DNA of 64,000 bases, taken from contig NZ_JAMBOV010000001.1 of NCBI RefSeq assembly GCF_023715745.1, forward strand, positions 744,001-808,000. Reading direction: 5' to 3'. The translations under genes and the position numbers were made by a program. Shown here piece by piece: positions 16,870 to 25,334 of this stretch (within the stretch, counting starts at the first letter, position 1; each line of letters begins with the position of its first letter). Below the pieces are notes generated by a model that searched no databases, had not been told where the DNA came from, and saw nothing but the letters and a program-made list of their open reading frames with translations. This DNA is from Microbacterium oleivorans. GTDB taxonomy: Bacteria > Actinomycetota > Actinomycetes > Actinomycetales > Microbacteriaceae.

Positions 16870-17819
16870 CCTCCGCTCCGCCGCTCTCCGGCACCCAGCA
16901 CACCCTGCGCCTCGGCTCCTACGAGGCCGTGATCGCCTCGACCGGCGCATCGTTGCGCGTCCTGCGCCACGACGACCGCGACCTCATCGTCGCGTTCGAC
17001 GCCGACGAGGTGCGCCCCGACTACCGCGGCACCACTCTTGCCCCGTGGCCGAACCGCATCGTGGACGGCACGTACACGTTCGACGGGCAGGAGCTCGTGA
17101 CGGCCCTGACCGAACCCGAACGCTCGCAGGCGCTGCACGGCCTGCTGTCGTGGACGGACTTCGAGAAGGTCGCCGGCAGCGACAGCACCGTCACCCTCGG
17201 CGCCACCGTCGTCCCCCAGTCGGGGTACCCCTGGCGCATCCGCATCGAGACGACGTACGCGCTCGGGGTGGACGGTCTCACGCAGACGGTCCGTGCGCGG
17301 AACCTCAGCGACCGTCCCGCACCGTTCGGCACCGGCCCCCATCCGTACCTGACGGCGGGCCCGGCGCCGCTCGACGAATGGACGCTCGCACTGCCCGCGG
17401 CATCCGTCCTCGAGGTCACCCCCGACCGGCTCAGCCCCGTGGCGCTCCACCCCGTCGCCGAGCATGATCCCGATCGATTCGACCGACGCGCGCCGCGGCC
17501 TCTTGGCGACGTGCAGCTGGACCACGCCTTCACCGACCTCGAGACGGATGCCGACGGCACCGCCGTCCTGCGTCTGACCGATCCCTCGGGAGTCGGCGTC
17601 GAGGTCACGTGGGGAGCCGAGTGCCCGTGGGTGCAGGTCTACACGGGCGACAAGCCCGACGGGCCGGCGAACCCCGCGCACCGCAACGGCGTCGCGGTCG
17701 AGCCGATGACCTGCGCGCCCGATGCGTTCAACGCGTCGGCGTACGACTACGACGCGGGGCTGCTGGTTCTCGAACCCGGCGCCGAGTTCTCGGCGTCGTG
17801 GCGTATCGCCGCGATCTGA
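16866..17819 (+). CDS. Aldose 1-epimerase family protein
   Basis: 317 residues from GTG 16866, overlapping the alcohol dehydrogenase stop by 4 bases. GalM-like features: LAPWPNRIVDGTYTFDG (Asn-Arg of the sugar pocket), ALHGLLSWTDF (catalytic His region HG), GTGPHPYLT (second His) and WVQVYTGDKPDG with a late Glu (VAVEPMTCAPDAFN). It would interconvert alpha and beta anomers of hexoses in the cytoplasm. Length fits the bacterial family. Confidence 0.87.
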   Translation: MTSAPPLSGTQHTLRLGSYEAVIASTGASLRVLRHDDRDLIVAFDADEVRPDYRGTTLAPWPNRIVDGTYTFDGQELVTALTEPERSQALHGLLSWTDFEKVAGSDSTVTLGATVVPQSGYPWRIRIETTYALGVDGLTQTVRARNLSDRPAPFGTGPHPYLTAGPAPLDEWTLALPAASVLEVTPDRLSPVALHPVAEHDPDRFDRRAPRPLGDVQLDHAFTDLETDADGTAVLRLTDPSGVGVEVTWGAECPWVQVYTGDKPDGPANPAHRNGVAVEPMTCAPDAFNASAYDYDAGLLVLEPGAEFSASWRIAAI

Positions 17820-17848
17820 GCACCCGCCGGCATCCCTAGGATGGCGAC

Positions 17849-19324
17849 ATGACGTCGACGTCCTCTTCCCTGCCCCGGTCCACTCCGTCCGCGCAGGGGG
17901 TGGACGCCGCCGGTGTCGAGCGACTGCTCGACGCGGTCGCGCAGACCGAGGCCGAGATGCACAGCATCATGGTGCTCCGCCACGGCGCCGTCATCGCCGA
18001 GGGCTGGTGGGAGCCGTTCGCGCCGGACCTGAAGCACCTCGTCTACTCGTTGTCGAAGACGTTCACCTCCGCTGCTGCCGGTCTCGCGGTCGCCGAGGGG
18101 CGGTTCGGACTCGACGACGTCATGATCGACCACTTCCCCGAGCTCGTGCCGGAGGACGTCGACGAGAAGTACCGTCGCTACCTCGTGCGCCACGCGCTCA
18201 CGATGTCGAGCGGGCATGAGCACGAGGCGCTCGACCGCGCTGCGGCCGCCGCAGGAGAGGTCGGCGGCGACGTCCTCGGCGGCTTCTTCCGTGTTCCGCC
18301 GGAGCGTGAGCCGGGCACCGTGTTCGCGTACAACCAGCCGACCATCTACGGCGTCGGACGCCTCGTCGCGAAGACCACCGGCGGCACGATCCTCGATTAT
18401 CTGCGACCGCGTCTGCTCGAGCCGCTCGGCATCCACGAAGCGCAGTGGATGATGCTCGGCGACGTCGAGATGGGTTTCAGCGGCATCCACGTCTTCACCG
18501 AGTCGCTCGCCAAGACGGGGCAGCTCGTCCTCGACGGCGGGCGCTGGAGGGGCGAGCAGGTCCTCGACCCCGAGTGGGTCGCGACGGCCACCTCGCCGCA
18601 GGTCGCGAACGACACGGCACACCGCGGTCCCGGCGCCCCCGAGCCCATCGACTGGCAGCAGGGCTACGGCTTCCAGTACTGGATGAACCGGCACGGTTTC
18701 CGCGGCGACGGGGCGTACGGGCAGTTCATCATCGTATGGCCGGAGGAGGACGCGGTCATCGTGACCACCGGCGAGACGATCGACATGCAGGAGCTGCTGG
18801 GCCTCATCACGGAGCACCTGCACCCCGCCATGACCGGCGCGGGCACGGCGGAGGCCGACGCGTCGCTCGGTGCGCGGCTGACCGCGCTGGCGCTGCCGTT
18901 GCCGGACGACAGCGGTGCGGGATTCTCAGGCACGTTCGACGCCGACGTGAGCACCCCGATCGTCGGTCCGTTCTCGTTCGGCGAGGCCGTGCCCGGCGTT
19001 CAGCGCGTGGAGGTGGCGGAGACGGACGAAGGCTGGACCATCCGGTTCGTCGGGGACGGGCTGGAGGTGTCGCTCCCCGTCGGTCGCGGCGCCTGGGCGG
19101 CGGGGGAGTGGCCTGCGCCGGCCGCCGGCCTCGACGCGGTTCCGTTCCGTGCGGCTGCGGGCGTCGGCGCCGACGGAACGTGGCACGCGCAGCTGCGCAT
19201 GATCCAGACGCCGCACCTTCTGCGAGTCGACATCGCGCCGGGCGGTGCCGCATCGATCGCGTGGCGGTTCCCGCCGCTGCGCGGCGACGGGCCTGCCGGT
19301 CACGCCCTGCCGTCGCTCGGCTGA
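17849..19324 (+). CDS. Serine hydrolase, class C beta-lactamase/esterase family
   Basis: 491 residues from ATG 17849. The beta-lactamase (PF00144) domain occupies about residues 15-330. The nucleophile motif SxxK is Ser67-Leu-Ser-Lys70 in LVYSLSKTFTSAAAGLAV. A Tyr-Asn motif follows at Tyr161 (FAYNQPTIYGVG), and GYGFQYWMNRHGFRGDGAYGQ supplies the third box. No signal peptide is seen, so it is likely a cytoplasmic esterase or peptidase rather than a beta-lactamase. The C-terminal ~150 residues form an extra beta-rich domain of unknown role. Confidence 0.85.
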   Translation: MTSTSSSLPRSTPSAQGVDAAGVERLLDAVAQTEAEMHSIMVLRHGAVIAEGWWEPFAPDLKHLVYSLSKTFTSAAAGLAVAEGRFGLDDVMIDHFPELVPEDVDEKYRRYLVRHALTMSSGHEHEALDRAAAAAGEVGGDVLGGFFRVPPEREPGTVFAYNQPTIYGVGRLVAKTTGGTILDYLRPRLLEPLGIHEAQWMMLGDVEMGFSGIHVFTESLAKTGQLVLDGGRWRGEQVLDPEWVATATSPQVANDTAHRGPGAPEPIDWQQGYGFQYWMNRHGFRGDGAYGQFIIVWPEEDAVIVTTGETIDMQELLGLITEHLHPAMTGAGTAEADASLGARLTALALPLPDDSGAGFSGTFDADVSTPIVGPFSFGEAVPGVQRVEVAETDEGWTIRFVGDGLEVSLPVGRGAWAAGEWPAPAAGLDAVPFRAAAGVGADGTWHAQLRMIQTPHLLRVDIAPGGAASIAWRFPPLRGDGPAGHALPSLG

Positions 19325-19357
19325 GCGGCATCCCCCTCGGTAGACTGGTCGCGAGGG

Positions 19358-20008
19358 GTGAGCGTGACGGACAAGGAACGGGTCAGGACCCGGGATGTCG
19401 TCGCCGAGGGGCTCTACATCGCGTCCGCGGCGACGCGTTTGGCGTTGAAAAATCGCATCCTCGTCGACATCCTCGTCGACGGCGACGACTTCGATCCGGA
19501 GCGGTTCGTCGCCGACGCCCGCGACATCCTCGTCTCGCTCGCTGAAGAGGCCGAAGCGGATGCCGCCCGCACCGATCGCGAGCGCAAGGCGGCGCGCACC
19601 CGCTACTCCGACTCGAGCGGCACGCACGACTACCGCAGTCGCGACGTCCGCAACCTCCGTCGTCGCCGCAAGCAGTCGCTGCACGTCGCGAAGGAGCTGA
19701 GGGCGCGGGCGGAGGACCAGGAAGAGCTCCGTAAATTGATCACCGACGCGCGGGACGCGGCCTGGGCAGAGGTGTCGAAGAACATCGACCGGTCGCTGCG
19801 CATCACGGCGGCACGCCCCGACCTCGACGCCGATTACGACCGGATGAGGGTGGCTCGCATGCAGGCGCTGCGCCTGGTCGATCTGCCCAAGCTCCGCGCC
19901 CACCGCCGCAGCGTCGCCAAGCAGCAGGCGCTGCGCGACGACGGCGCCGAACCGGAACCGATCCTCGAGTCCGGTCCCGCCGGCGTCGATCCGGGCGAGC
20001 TCGAGTAG
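19358..20008 (+). CDS. Conserved actinobacterial hypothetical protein, charged helical
   Basis: 216 residues from GTG 19358; a second GTG at 19364 is possible. A TAGACT box at 19341-19346 lies only 12 bases before the start, so the message may be nearly leaderless. The protein is highly charged and mostly helical: DAAWAEVSKNIDRSL, RKAARTRYSD and RNLRRRRKQSLHVAKELRAR suggest coiled-coil or nucleic-acid contact. There is no signal peptide or membrane helix. I recall similar proteins in Microbacteriaceae annotated misleadingly as asparagine synthase, but I see no such motifs and assign no function. Confidence 0.75.
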   Translation: MSVTDKERVRTRDVVAEGLYIASAATRLALKNRILVDILVDGDDFDPERFVADARDILVSLAEEAEADAARTDRERKAARTRYSDSSGTHDYRSRDVRNLRRRRKQSLHVAKELRARAEDQEELRKLITDARDAAWAEVSKNIDRSLRITAARPDLDADYDRMRVARMQALRLVDLPKLRAHRRSVAKQQALRDDGAEPEPILESGPAGVDPGELE

Positions 20009-20070
20009 GCCCCGATTTCGGATGCGGGCCGCCGTGACGTATGCTGTTCCTCGGCCCGGAAACAGGCCAT

Positions 20071-20143
20071 GCGCCCGTAGCTCAATGGATAGAGCATCTG
20101 ACTACGGATCAGAAGGTTAGGGGTTCGAGTCCCTTCGGGCGCA
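20071..20143 (+). tRNA. tRNA-Arg (anticodon ACG)
   Basis: Full cloverleaf by eye: acceptor GCGCCCG/CGGGCGC, D arm GCTC...GAGC, anticodon stem CTGA/TCAG around loop CTACGGA (anticodon ACG), T arm with GGTTCGAGTCC, discriminator A. CCA is not encoded. The A34 would be edited to inosine to read CGU/CGC/CGA, the main Arg codons here. Confidence 0.95.
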
Positions 20144-20165
20144 CACTGTGTTGAGACAGTCCAGG

Positions 20166-20191
20166 AAAGGCCCCGCTTCGGCGGGGCCTTT
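20166..20191 (+). terminator. Hairpin terminator after tRNA-Arg
   Basis: AAAGGCCCCGC-TTCG-GCGGGGCCTTT forms a perfect 11-base stem with a stable TTCG loop, 22 bases past the tRNA, followed by T-rich sequence. Confidence 0.9.
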
Positions 20192-20214
20192 CGTGTTTCG
20201 GTCGACTGAATAAG

Positions 20215-20239
20215 TTGTGCACAATTCAGTTGCGTGCAA
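20215..20239. promoter_or_regulatory. Paired palindromes TTGTGCACAA and TTGC-GT-GCAA, likely OhrR operator
   Basis: TTGTGCACAA (20215-20224) is a perfect palindrome and TTGCGTGCAA (20230-20239) an inverted repeat with a 2-base spacer. Both lie 11-35 bases before the ohrR ATG at 20250. OhrR repressors bind AT-edged inverted repeats over their own promoter, so autoregulation is the likely role. Confidence 0.6.
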
Positions 20240-20249
20240 CCATGATCAC

Positions 20250-20690
20250 ATGAGAGCGATCGAGCAGATGGTGTGCTTCGGGGTGTACTCGGCCAGCCAC
20301 GCGTTCACGCAGGCGTATCGACGCGTGCTCGCACCGTGGAAGCTGACGTACCCGCAGTACCTCGTCATCGTCGCTCTCGGCGACCAGGATCCCCGGTCGG
20401 TCAAGGAGCTGGGTGAAGAGCTCTTCCTCGACTCGGGCACGCTGTCGCCGCTCATCCGCCGCCTCGAGGCGCGCGGCATCGTCTCCCGCACGCGCAATCC
20501 GCACGACGAACGCGTCGTCGAGGTCGCGCTGACGGACGACGGCCGCACGCTTCGCTCGGAGCTGTCCGTCGTTGGTGCGGAGATCGCGCGCTGCACCGGA
20601 CTGACCGAGGAGAAGGCGCGGATGCTGCTCGACGTGGTCCACGACCTGAACCGCGTCATGCGCACCACCGACGAGGCGATCGCCTCCTGA
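20250..20690 (+). CDS. ohrR: Organic hydroperoxide-responsive MarR repressor OhrR
   Basis: 146 residues from ATG 20250; an upstream in-frame GTG at 20217 lies inside the palindromic operator and is rejected as the start. The sensing cysteine is at the expected place near the N-terminus (Cys9 in EQMVCFGVYSASHAF). The winged helix follows: LTYPQYLVIVALGDQ, SVKELGEELFLDSGTLSPLIRRLEARG, and RNPHDERVVEVALTDDG. Oxidation of Cys9 by organic peroxides releases the DNA. It controls the ohr gene immediately downstream (13-base gap). Confidence 0.92.
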   Translation: MRAIEQMVCFGVYSASHAFTQAYRRVLAPWKLTYPQYLVIVALGDQDPRSVKELGEELFLDSGTLSPLIRRLEARGIVSRTRNPHDERVVEVALTDDGRTLRSELSVVGAEIARCTGLTEEKARMLLDVVHDLNRVMRTTDEAIAS

Positions 20691-20703
20691 CGAAAGGACC
20701 CCC

Positions 20704-21126
20704 ATGGAAGCCATCTACACCGCAGAGGCCCTCGCGACCGGAGGCGGCCGCAACGGCCACGTCCGCACCGTGGACGGGATCCTCGACACCGACGTCCGCG
20801 TGCCGAAGGAGATGGGCGGATCCGGCGGAGCCCCCAACCCCGAGCTCCTCTTCGCGGCCGGTTACGCCGCGTGCTTCCACGGCGCGCTGCAGGCCGTCGC
20901 GCGCAGCCAGAAGGTGACGCTCGAGGACACGAGCGTCGGCTCGCGCGTCCACATCGGCTCCAACGGCGAGGGCGGGTTCCAGCTCGCCGTCGAGCTCGAG
21001 GTCGTCATCCCGAACCTGCCGCACGACGAGGCGCAGGCGCTCGCGGATGCCGCGCACCAGGTGTGCCCCTACTCGAACGCCACCCGCGGCAACATCGAGG
21101 TCACCGTCACGGTCGTCGAGGACTGA
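20704..21126 (+). CDS. ohr: Organic hydroperoxide reductase Ohr
   Basis: 140 residues from ATG 20704 with ribosome site GAAAGGA. The two catalytic cysteines are in YAACFHGAL (Cys57) and VCPYSNATRGN (Cys121), with the conserved Arg in the N-terminal VRTVDG region. Ohr (OsmC superfamily) reduces organic hydroperoxides in the cytoplasm using a thiol or dihydrolipoamide reductant. Length is standard. Co-transcribed with ohrR. Confidence 0.95.
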   Translation: MEAIYTAEALATGGGRNGHVRTVDGILDTDVRVPKEMGGSGGAPNPELLFAAGYAACFHGALQAVARSQKVTLEDTSVGSRVHIGSNGEGGFQLAVELEVVIPNLPHDEAQALADAAHQVCPYSNATRGNIEVTVTVVED

Positions 21127-21138
21127 CCTCCGCCGGAC

Positions 21139-22575
21139 TCAGGCGACAGGGCTCACGCGCAGCCAGCGGAAACCGCAGGCGGGCAGCGTGAGCCCTTCGT
21201 CGATTCCGACCTCGATCCCTTCGATCAGGTCGAGCGCCGTCGCGGCGAAGCCCGACAGGGTGACGGCGGGCACGTGCGCCGGCTCGGTGGCGGTGTTCGC
21301 CAGCACCAGCACGACGGCGTGGTGGCCCGGTCGCTGATATCCCGCGACGGACGGCACCGGCACATCGAAGGCGATCAGCCGGGAGCCGTCGAGCTCCGGC
21401 GTCGTGTGACGCACGGCGATGAGTTTCGTGATGTCGCGATGGATGCGGCCGGCCGAGGTGGCGGCATCCGTCATCTGCGCGTAGCGATCCCGCGGCTTCT
21501 GTCCCCGGTGCGCCCACCGCGGGTCGTCCCGTCGCTCCGGATCGTCGCGGAACGTCGGGTCGTTGAGTTGGCCGACCTCGTCGCCGAGCCACAGCATCGG
21601 CAGGCCCGGCACGCTGAAGAGGATCGCGTGTGCGAGAGCAACGCGCGCTTCGCCGAGCGGGTCACCCGCTTCGACACCGGCCAGCGAGGCGGTCGTCCCG
21701 GCGACGCCGCCGTCCGTCTCGATGCCCCGGGCGAAGGAGCGGCCGTCGGTGTAGCGCGCGGTGAGCTCGGCGGCATCCGTCGCCCATCTCATCGCGTCGG
21801 CGTCGCGGACGGCGACGACGTCGCCCCTGCCGTCGCGCTGCTCCACCGCCCGCCGCAGCGGGGCGGCGTCTCCGGTGGCGAACGCCTGCCAGAGGGCAGA
21901 CGATTCCGGGGCGGCGGCCAGCACCTCGACGCCGGGCGCGCCGATCGCCAGGACCGGGGCGGCGATCTCCGCGATCTCGCGGTCGGCGACGAGGAAGACC
22001 TCGACACCGCGGCCGGCGAGGAAGAGCAGATCATCGACGAAGGTGCTCACGGAGCCATCGGGAGCGACGTCGACGGCGAGGGAGATTCCCGACAGGCGCA
22101 GGTCTGCGGCGAGGTCCGTCAGCCTGTCGATGGAGCCGAGCCCGGGGTCGCCGCGACGCAGGTCCACCGTGCCGTCCTCGCGGCGCGCGAACGGCGACTG
22201 GACGTGGAGCACGGTGACGCCGAAATCGCGCAGCCGGGGGATCTCTTCGCGCAGCCCGGCGAGGTTGCCGGCGTAGCGGTCGGCGTAGCACGCCGCGCCG
22301 AGCGCGAAGCGCGACCGCGCGCTCGCCGCGTGCGCTGCGCGCTGCTCGCCGTGGACCTTCAGGTCGAGGGAGCGACTGTTGGCGGCGATGACCGCCGCCG
22401 TCGCGAGGTCGGTGAGCAGCGTCGATGCCGCCTCGGACCGGCGCGCGAGGGCGGCCTGGAGATCGGGAACATGCCGGCGGATGCGGTCAGCTGCGGCATC
22501 GTCGACGCGCGTGCGGTGCGCGACGGCGGCCAGCGTGGCCGCGAGTTCGTCCTCGACGTCCCCCAGGGTGCTCAT
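21139..22575 (-). CDS. Amylosucrase-like GH13 protein, catalytic residues lost
   Basis: 478 residues from ATG 22575, against about 630-650 for amylosucrases. Family resemblance is clear at both ends of the barrel: CYADRYAGNLAGLREEIPRL with FGVTVLH (about 97-124), and LPMLWLGDEVGQLND with RDDPRWAHR (about 325-363), plus the C-terminal beta domain. The catalytic boxes are degraded: SLAVDVAPDG (165-174) replaces DF(V/I)FNHTS; VEVFLVADRE (191-200) replaces the RMDA nucleophile box; VEVLAAAPES (216-225) has no acid/base Glu in place; VRDADAMRW (256-264) replaces RSHDDIGW. The reading frame is intact without frameshifts. I infer a non-catalytic paralogue, possibly sugar-binding or regulatory. Confidence 0.75.
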   Translation of the reverse strand: MSTLGDVEDELAATLAAVAHRTRVDDAAADRIRRHVPDLQAALARRSEAASTLLTDLATAAVIAANSRSLDLKVHGEQRAAHAASARSRFALGAACYADRYAGNLAGLREEIPRLRDFGVTVLHVQSPFARREDGTVDLRRGDPGLGSIDRLTDLAADLRLSGISLAVDVAPDGSVSTFVDDLLFLAGRGVEVFLVADREIAEIAAPVLAIGAPGVEVLAAAPESSALWQAFATGDAAPLRRAVEQRDGRGDVVAVRDADAMRWATDAAELTARYTDGRSFARGIETDGGVAGTTASLAGVEAGDPLGEARVALAHAILFSVPGLPMLWLGDEVGQLNDPTFRDDPERRDDPRWAHRGQKPRDRYAQMTDAATSAGRIHRDITKLIAVRHTTPELDGSRLIAFDVPVPSVAGYQRPGHHAVVLVLANTATEPAHVPAVTLSGFAATALDLIEGIEVGIDEGLTLPACGFRWLRVSPVA

Positions 22576-22620
22576 GCGGTGGACCTCCCGCCCCCAGCGT
22601 AGAGGGCGCCGCGCCGCCCC

Positions 22621-24672
22621 TCAGTCGGCGCGGCCCACCGTGCTGTCGAGGAAGGCGTGGATCGTCGCGTGCAGGGCGGCCGTCGCCGCGGCATCGATCG
22701 TCCCCGCGTGGCCGCCTTCGACGGGCTCGAGGTAGTGCACCTCGGCCTCCGTCTCGCCCGCCAACCGGGCCGCCATCTTGCGCGCCTGCACGGGCCCTAC
22801 CCGGTCGTCGCTGGCCGCGGCGTAGATGAGGGATGCCGGGTACCGCCGCCCGGACTCGATCAGGTGGTACGGCGAGAAGGTCTTCACGAACTCCCAGTCG
22901 CTTGGATCGTCGGGGTCGCCGTACTCGGCGATCCAACTGGCGCCGGCGGAGAGGCGCGTGTACCGGCGCATGTCGAGGAGGGGGACCCCGCAGACGATCG
23001 CGCCGAAATCGTCGGGGTACTGCGTCAGCATGTTGCCGACGAGCAGCCCGCCGTTGCTGCGCCCGTGGCAGGCGATGCGGTCCGGTGTCGACACGCCGCG
23101 CGCGACGAGGTCGCGGGAGACGGCGGCGAAGTCCTCGTAGGCGCGGTGCCGGTTCTCGCGAAGCGCGGCGAGATGCCACTCCGGACCGAACTCGCCTCCG
23201 CCGCGGATGTTCGCGACGACGTAGACGCGGCCCCGTTCGAGCCACGCCGGTCCCACGATCGTCGGATACTCGGGCGTGAGGGCGTGCTCGAAGCCGCCGT
23301 ACCCGTTCATCAGCACGGGCAGGGCGCCGCGGCGCTCGCGCGGGCCGACTTCGAAGTACGGCACGCGGGTGCCGTCGGCCGACGTCGCCCAGTGCTGCTC
23401 GGCGACGAGCCCGGTCGTGTCGAAGGTCGCCCGACTCCGGTCGACCACTCGCGGCGCCGCTCCCGGGTCGAGTACGAGCAGGGTCGGCGGCGTCAGGAAT
23501 CCGCGTGCCACGACCCAGAGCTGGTCGTCCTCGTCGGCGTCCGCCGTCGCGACGTTGGCGCTGAAGAGGTCGTCGTCGCCGAGGCCCAGATCGAGGTCGT
23601 CACCGGTCAGCGTCACGGGGTCGAGCGACACCAGCCTGCTCTGCACCCGATCCAGGACCGACAGGACGAGGCGGGTCTTCGTCCAGGTCCAGGACTCCAG
23701 CACCGCGGTGGCCGTCGGAGTGAAGGCCACGCGCAGGTCGGATCCGTCGCCGCTCGTCACGGTCTCCAGGGGACCGATGAGGAGGGTGCCCGACGGATGC
23801 GTCGTATCTCCGATGCGCCACGGGGTCGTCGTCCGCACGGCGACGAGGTCGCCGTGCACATCGGCGTGGGCATCCTGCGGCACGGCGATCAGACGCGGCT
23901 CGCCGCCGTCCCAGACCCACGCCTCGGAGTGGAAGAAGTCGTGCGCGACGACGACGATCGGTGTCGCCGTGCCCGCCGTGCGGTCGACGTGCACGAACAC
24001 GCCGACGTCCGACGGCTCGCCGGTGACGATCGGGGGAGCGTCATCGAGCCCTTCGCCGCGCCGCCACGCGCGTGCGCTGATCGGGTAGCCCGAGTCGGTG
24101 GTGTCGCCGCCGTGCAGCGCCGTCGCGACGAGCAGGGTGTCCCGATCGATCCACGAGACGCGGTGCTTGTCGGCGCCGAGGATGAAGGGGGCGTCTTCGA
24201 CGAATCGCCGGGACTCGAGGTCGAACTCCCGGACGACGGCCGCGTCACCGCCGTCGGGGCTGAGCCGGACCAGCGCACGTCCGCTGCCGGCGGGGCCGTG
24301 GGTCGCGCCGGCGAAGGCCCAGGATGCGCCCTCGTCGCGGCCGAGCGCGTCGATGTCGAGCAGCACATCCCACGTGGGGGAGCCCGCCGCGAAGTCGGCG
24401 AGGGATGTCCGGCGCCAGAGGCCGCGCGGGTTGTCGGCATCCCGCCACAGGTCGTACATGAGGTCGCCGTGCCGGCTCGGCACGACGAGTCGATCGGGGT
24501 CCTGCAGGATGCCGGTCAGTCGGCTCTCGAGCGCGTCCCTCGCCGCGCCGGCATAGACGGCCTCGGTTTCCGCAGTGCGTGCCGAGGCCCACGCGAGGGC
24601 CGCGGGGCCGTCGATCTCCTCCAGCCAGAGGAAGGGGTCGGCGGGCTCGGGGGCGGTCTCGGCGGCGCTCAT
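22621..24672 (-). CDS. Prolyl oligopeptidase family serine peptidase (S9A)
   Basis: 683 residues from ATG 24672. The N-terminal beta-propeller (about 80-440) is followed by an alpha/beta hydrolase domain. Catalytic Ser539 lies in ACHGRSNGGLLVGNML, Asp in YAAASDDRVGP (622-623) and His655 in VEGGHAG. The stretch NGYGGFEHALTPEYP and VYVVANIRGGGEFGPEWH are family hallmarks. It cleaves short proline-containing peptides after Pro; no signal peptide is seen, so it acts in the cytoplasm. Length fits. Next upstream is the heat-shock gene on the other strand. Confidence 0.92.
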   Translation of the reverse strand: MSAAETAPEPADPFLWLEEIDGPAALAWASARTAETEAVYAGAARDALESRLTGILQDPDRLVVPSRHGDLMYDLWRDADNPRGLWRRTSLADFAAGSPTWDVLLDIDALGRDEGASWAFAGATHGPAGSGRALVRLSPDGGDAAVVREFDLESRRFVEDAPFILGADKHRVSWIDRDTLLVATALHGGDTTDSGYPISARAWRRGEGLDDAPPIVTGEPSDVGVFVHVDRTAGTATPIVVVAHDFFHSEAWVWDGGEPRLIAVPQDAHADVHGDLVAVRTTTPWRIGDTTHPSGTLLIGPLETVTSGDGSDLRVAFTPTATAVLESWTWTKTRLVLSVLDRVQSRLVSLDPVTLTGDDLDLGLGDDDLFSANVATADADEDDQLWVVARGFLTPPTLLVLDPGAAPRVVDRSRATFDTTGLVAEQHWATSADGTRVPYFEVGPRERRGALPVLMNGYGGFEHALTPEYPTIVGPAWLERGRVYVVANIRGGGEFGPEWHLAALRENRHRAYEDFAAVSRDLVARGVSTPDRIACHGRSNGGLLVGNMLTQYPDDFGAIVCGVPLLDMRRYTRLSAGASWIAEYGDPDDPSDWEFVKTFSPYHLIESGRRYPASLIYAAASDDRVGPVQARKMAARLAGETEAEVHYLEPVEGGHAGTIDAAATAALHATIHAFLDSTVGRAD

Positions 24673-24723
24673 GACGTCAGCCTACGGGGACCTCGACGAG
24701 GCTCGTTCGCCGTCCGAGAACCA

Positions 24724-24750
24724 TTGGCACTCGTGTAGGGAGAGTGCTAA
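24724..24750. promoter_or_regulatory. CIRCE element (HrcA operator)
   Basis: TTGGCACTC-N9-GAGTGCTAA differs by one base from the consensus TTAGCACTC-N9-GAGTGCTAA. It overlaps a plausible promoter (TTGGCA at 24724, TAATCT at 24748) and lies 61 bases upstream of hsp20. Confidence 0.88.
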
Positions 24751-24760
24751 TCTGGACCTA

Positions 24761-24781
24761 CTTGAGCCGCTGGGGCTCAAC
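24761..24781. promoter_or_regulatory. HAIR element (HspR operator)
   Basis: CTTGAGC-N7-GCTCAAC closely matches the HspR inverted repeat CTTGAGT-N7-ACTCAAG. It lies just downstream of the CIRCE element and about 30 bases before the hsp20 ATG. Confidence 0.8.
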
Positions 24782-24810
24782 TTTCAGACCACACGACAAA
24801 GGAGAGAATC

Positions 24811-25260
24811 ATGGCGACCTACGACCCGTTCCGTGAGATCGACCGCCTGGCGTCGACGCTCTTCGACACGCGCCGCGGCCCGCGACGGATGCCGATGGAC
24901 CTGTACCGCGACGGCGACCACTACGTCCTGAACGCCGACCTTCCCGGCATCGACCCGGGCTCGGTCGACATCGACGTCGACGGTCAGCTGCTGACCATCC
25001 GCGCCGAGCGCACGCTGTCGTCCGGCGAGGGGGTCAAGTGGATCACGCGCGAGCGTGAGACCGCGAGCTTCCTCCGCCAGCTCAACCTCGGGCAGGGCAT
25101 CGACACCGACGCCATCACCGCGACCTACAACAACGGCGTCCTGACCGTCACCATCCCGGTGAGCGAGAAGGCCAAGCCGCGCAAGGTCGAGGTGGTCGCC
25201 GACGGTTCGGCTCCGACCATCTCGGCGCGCGAGAGCGAGCCGCAGCCGATCGACCAGTGA
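24811..25260 (+). CDS. Hsp20/alpha-crystallin small heat shock protein
   Basis: 149 residues from ATG 24811 with ribosome site AAAGGAGAG. The short N-terminus (YDPFREIDRLASTLF) precedes an alpha-crystallin domain from about 27 to 125: PMDLYRDGDHYVLNADLPG, IDVDGQLLTIRAER, and the hallmark ATYNNGVLTVTIP (A-x-x-x-NGVL). It is an ATP-independent holdase chaperone that forms oligomers. Regulation is visible directly: a CIRCE and a HAIR element lie between promoter and start, indicating repression by both HrcA and HspR. A terminator follows at 25291. Confidence 0.95.
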   Translation: MATYDPFREIDRLASTLFDTRRGPRRMPMDLYRDGDHYVLNADLPGIDPGSVDIDVDGQLLTIRAERTLSSGEGVKWITRERETASFLRQLNLGQGIDTDAITATYNNGVLTVTIPVSEKAKPRKVEVVADGSAPTISARESEPQPIDQ

Positions 25261-25290
25261 TCGACCCGCCGTCAGGGCGATGAGATGACG

Positions 25291-25324
25291 ATCGCCCCGC
25301 ACCCCGTCTCGGGTGCGGGGCGAT
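25291..25324. terminator. Bidirectional hairpin terminator
   Basis: ATCGCCCCGCACCC/GGGTGCGGGGCGAT forms a perfect 14-base stem with loop CGTCTC between converging hsp20 and marR genes; TCTCGT follows on the plus strand. Confidence 0.88.
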
Positions 25325-25334
25325 TCTCGTCTCG

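Noticed and set aside
20217..20249. Upstream GTG start for ohrR giving 157 residues
   Set aside because: It would put the start inside the operator palindrome, and the added residues do not fit OhrR N-termini.
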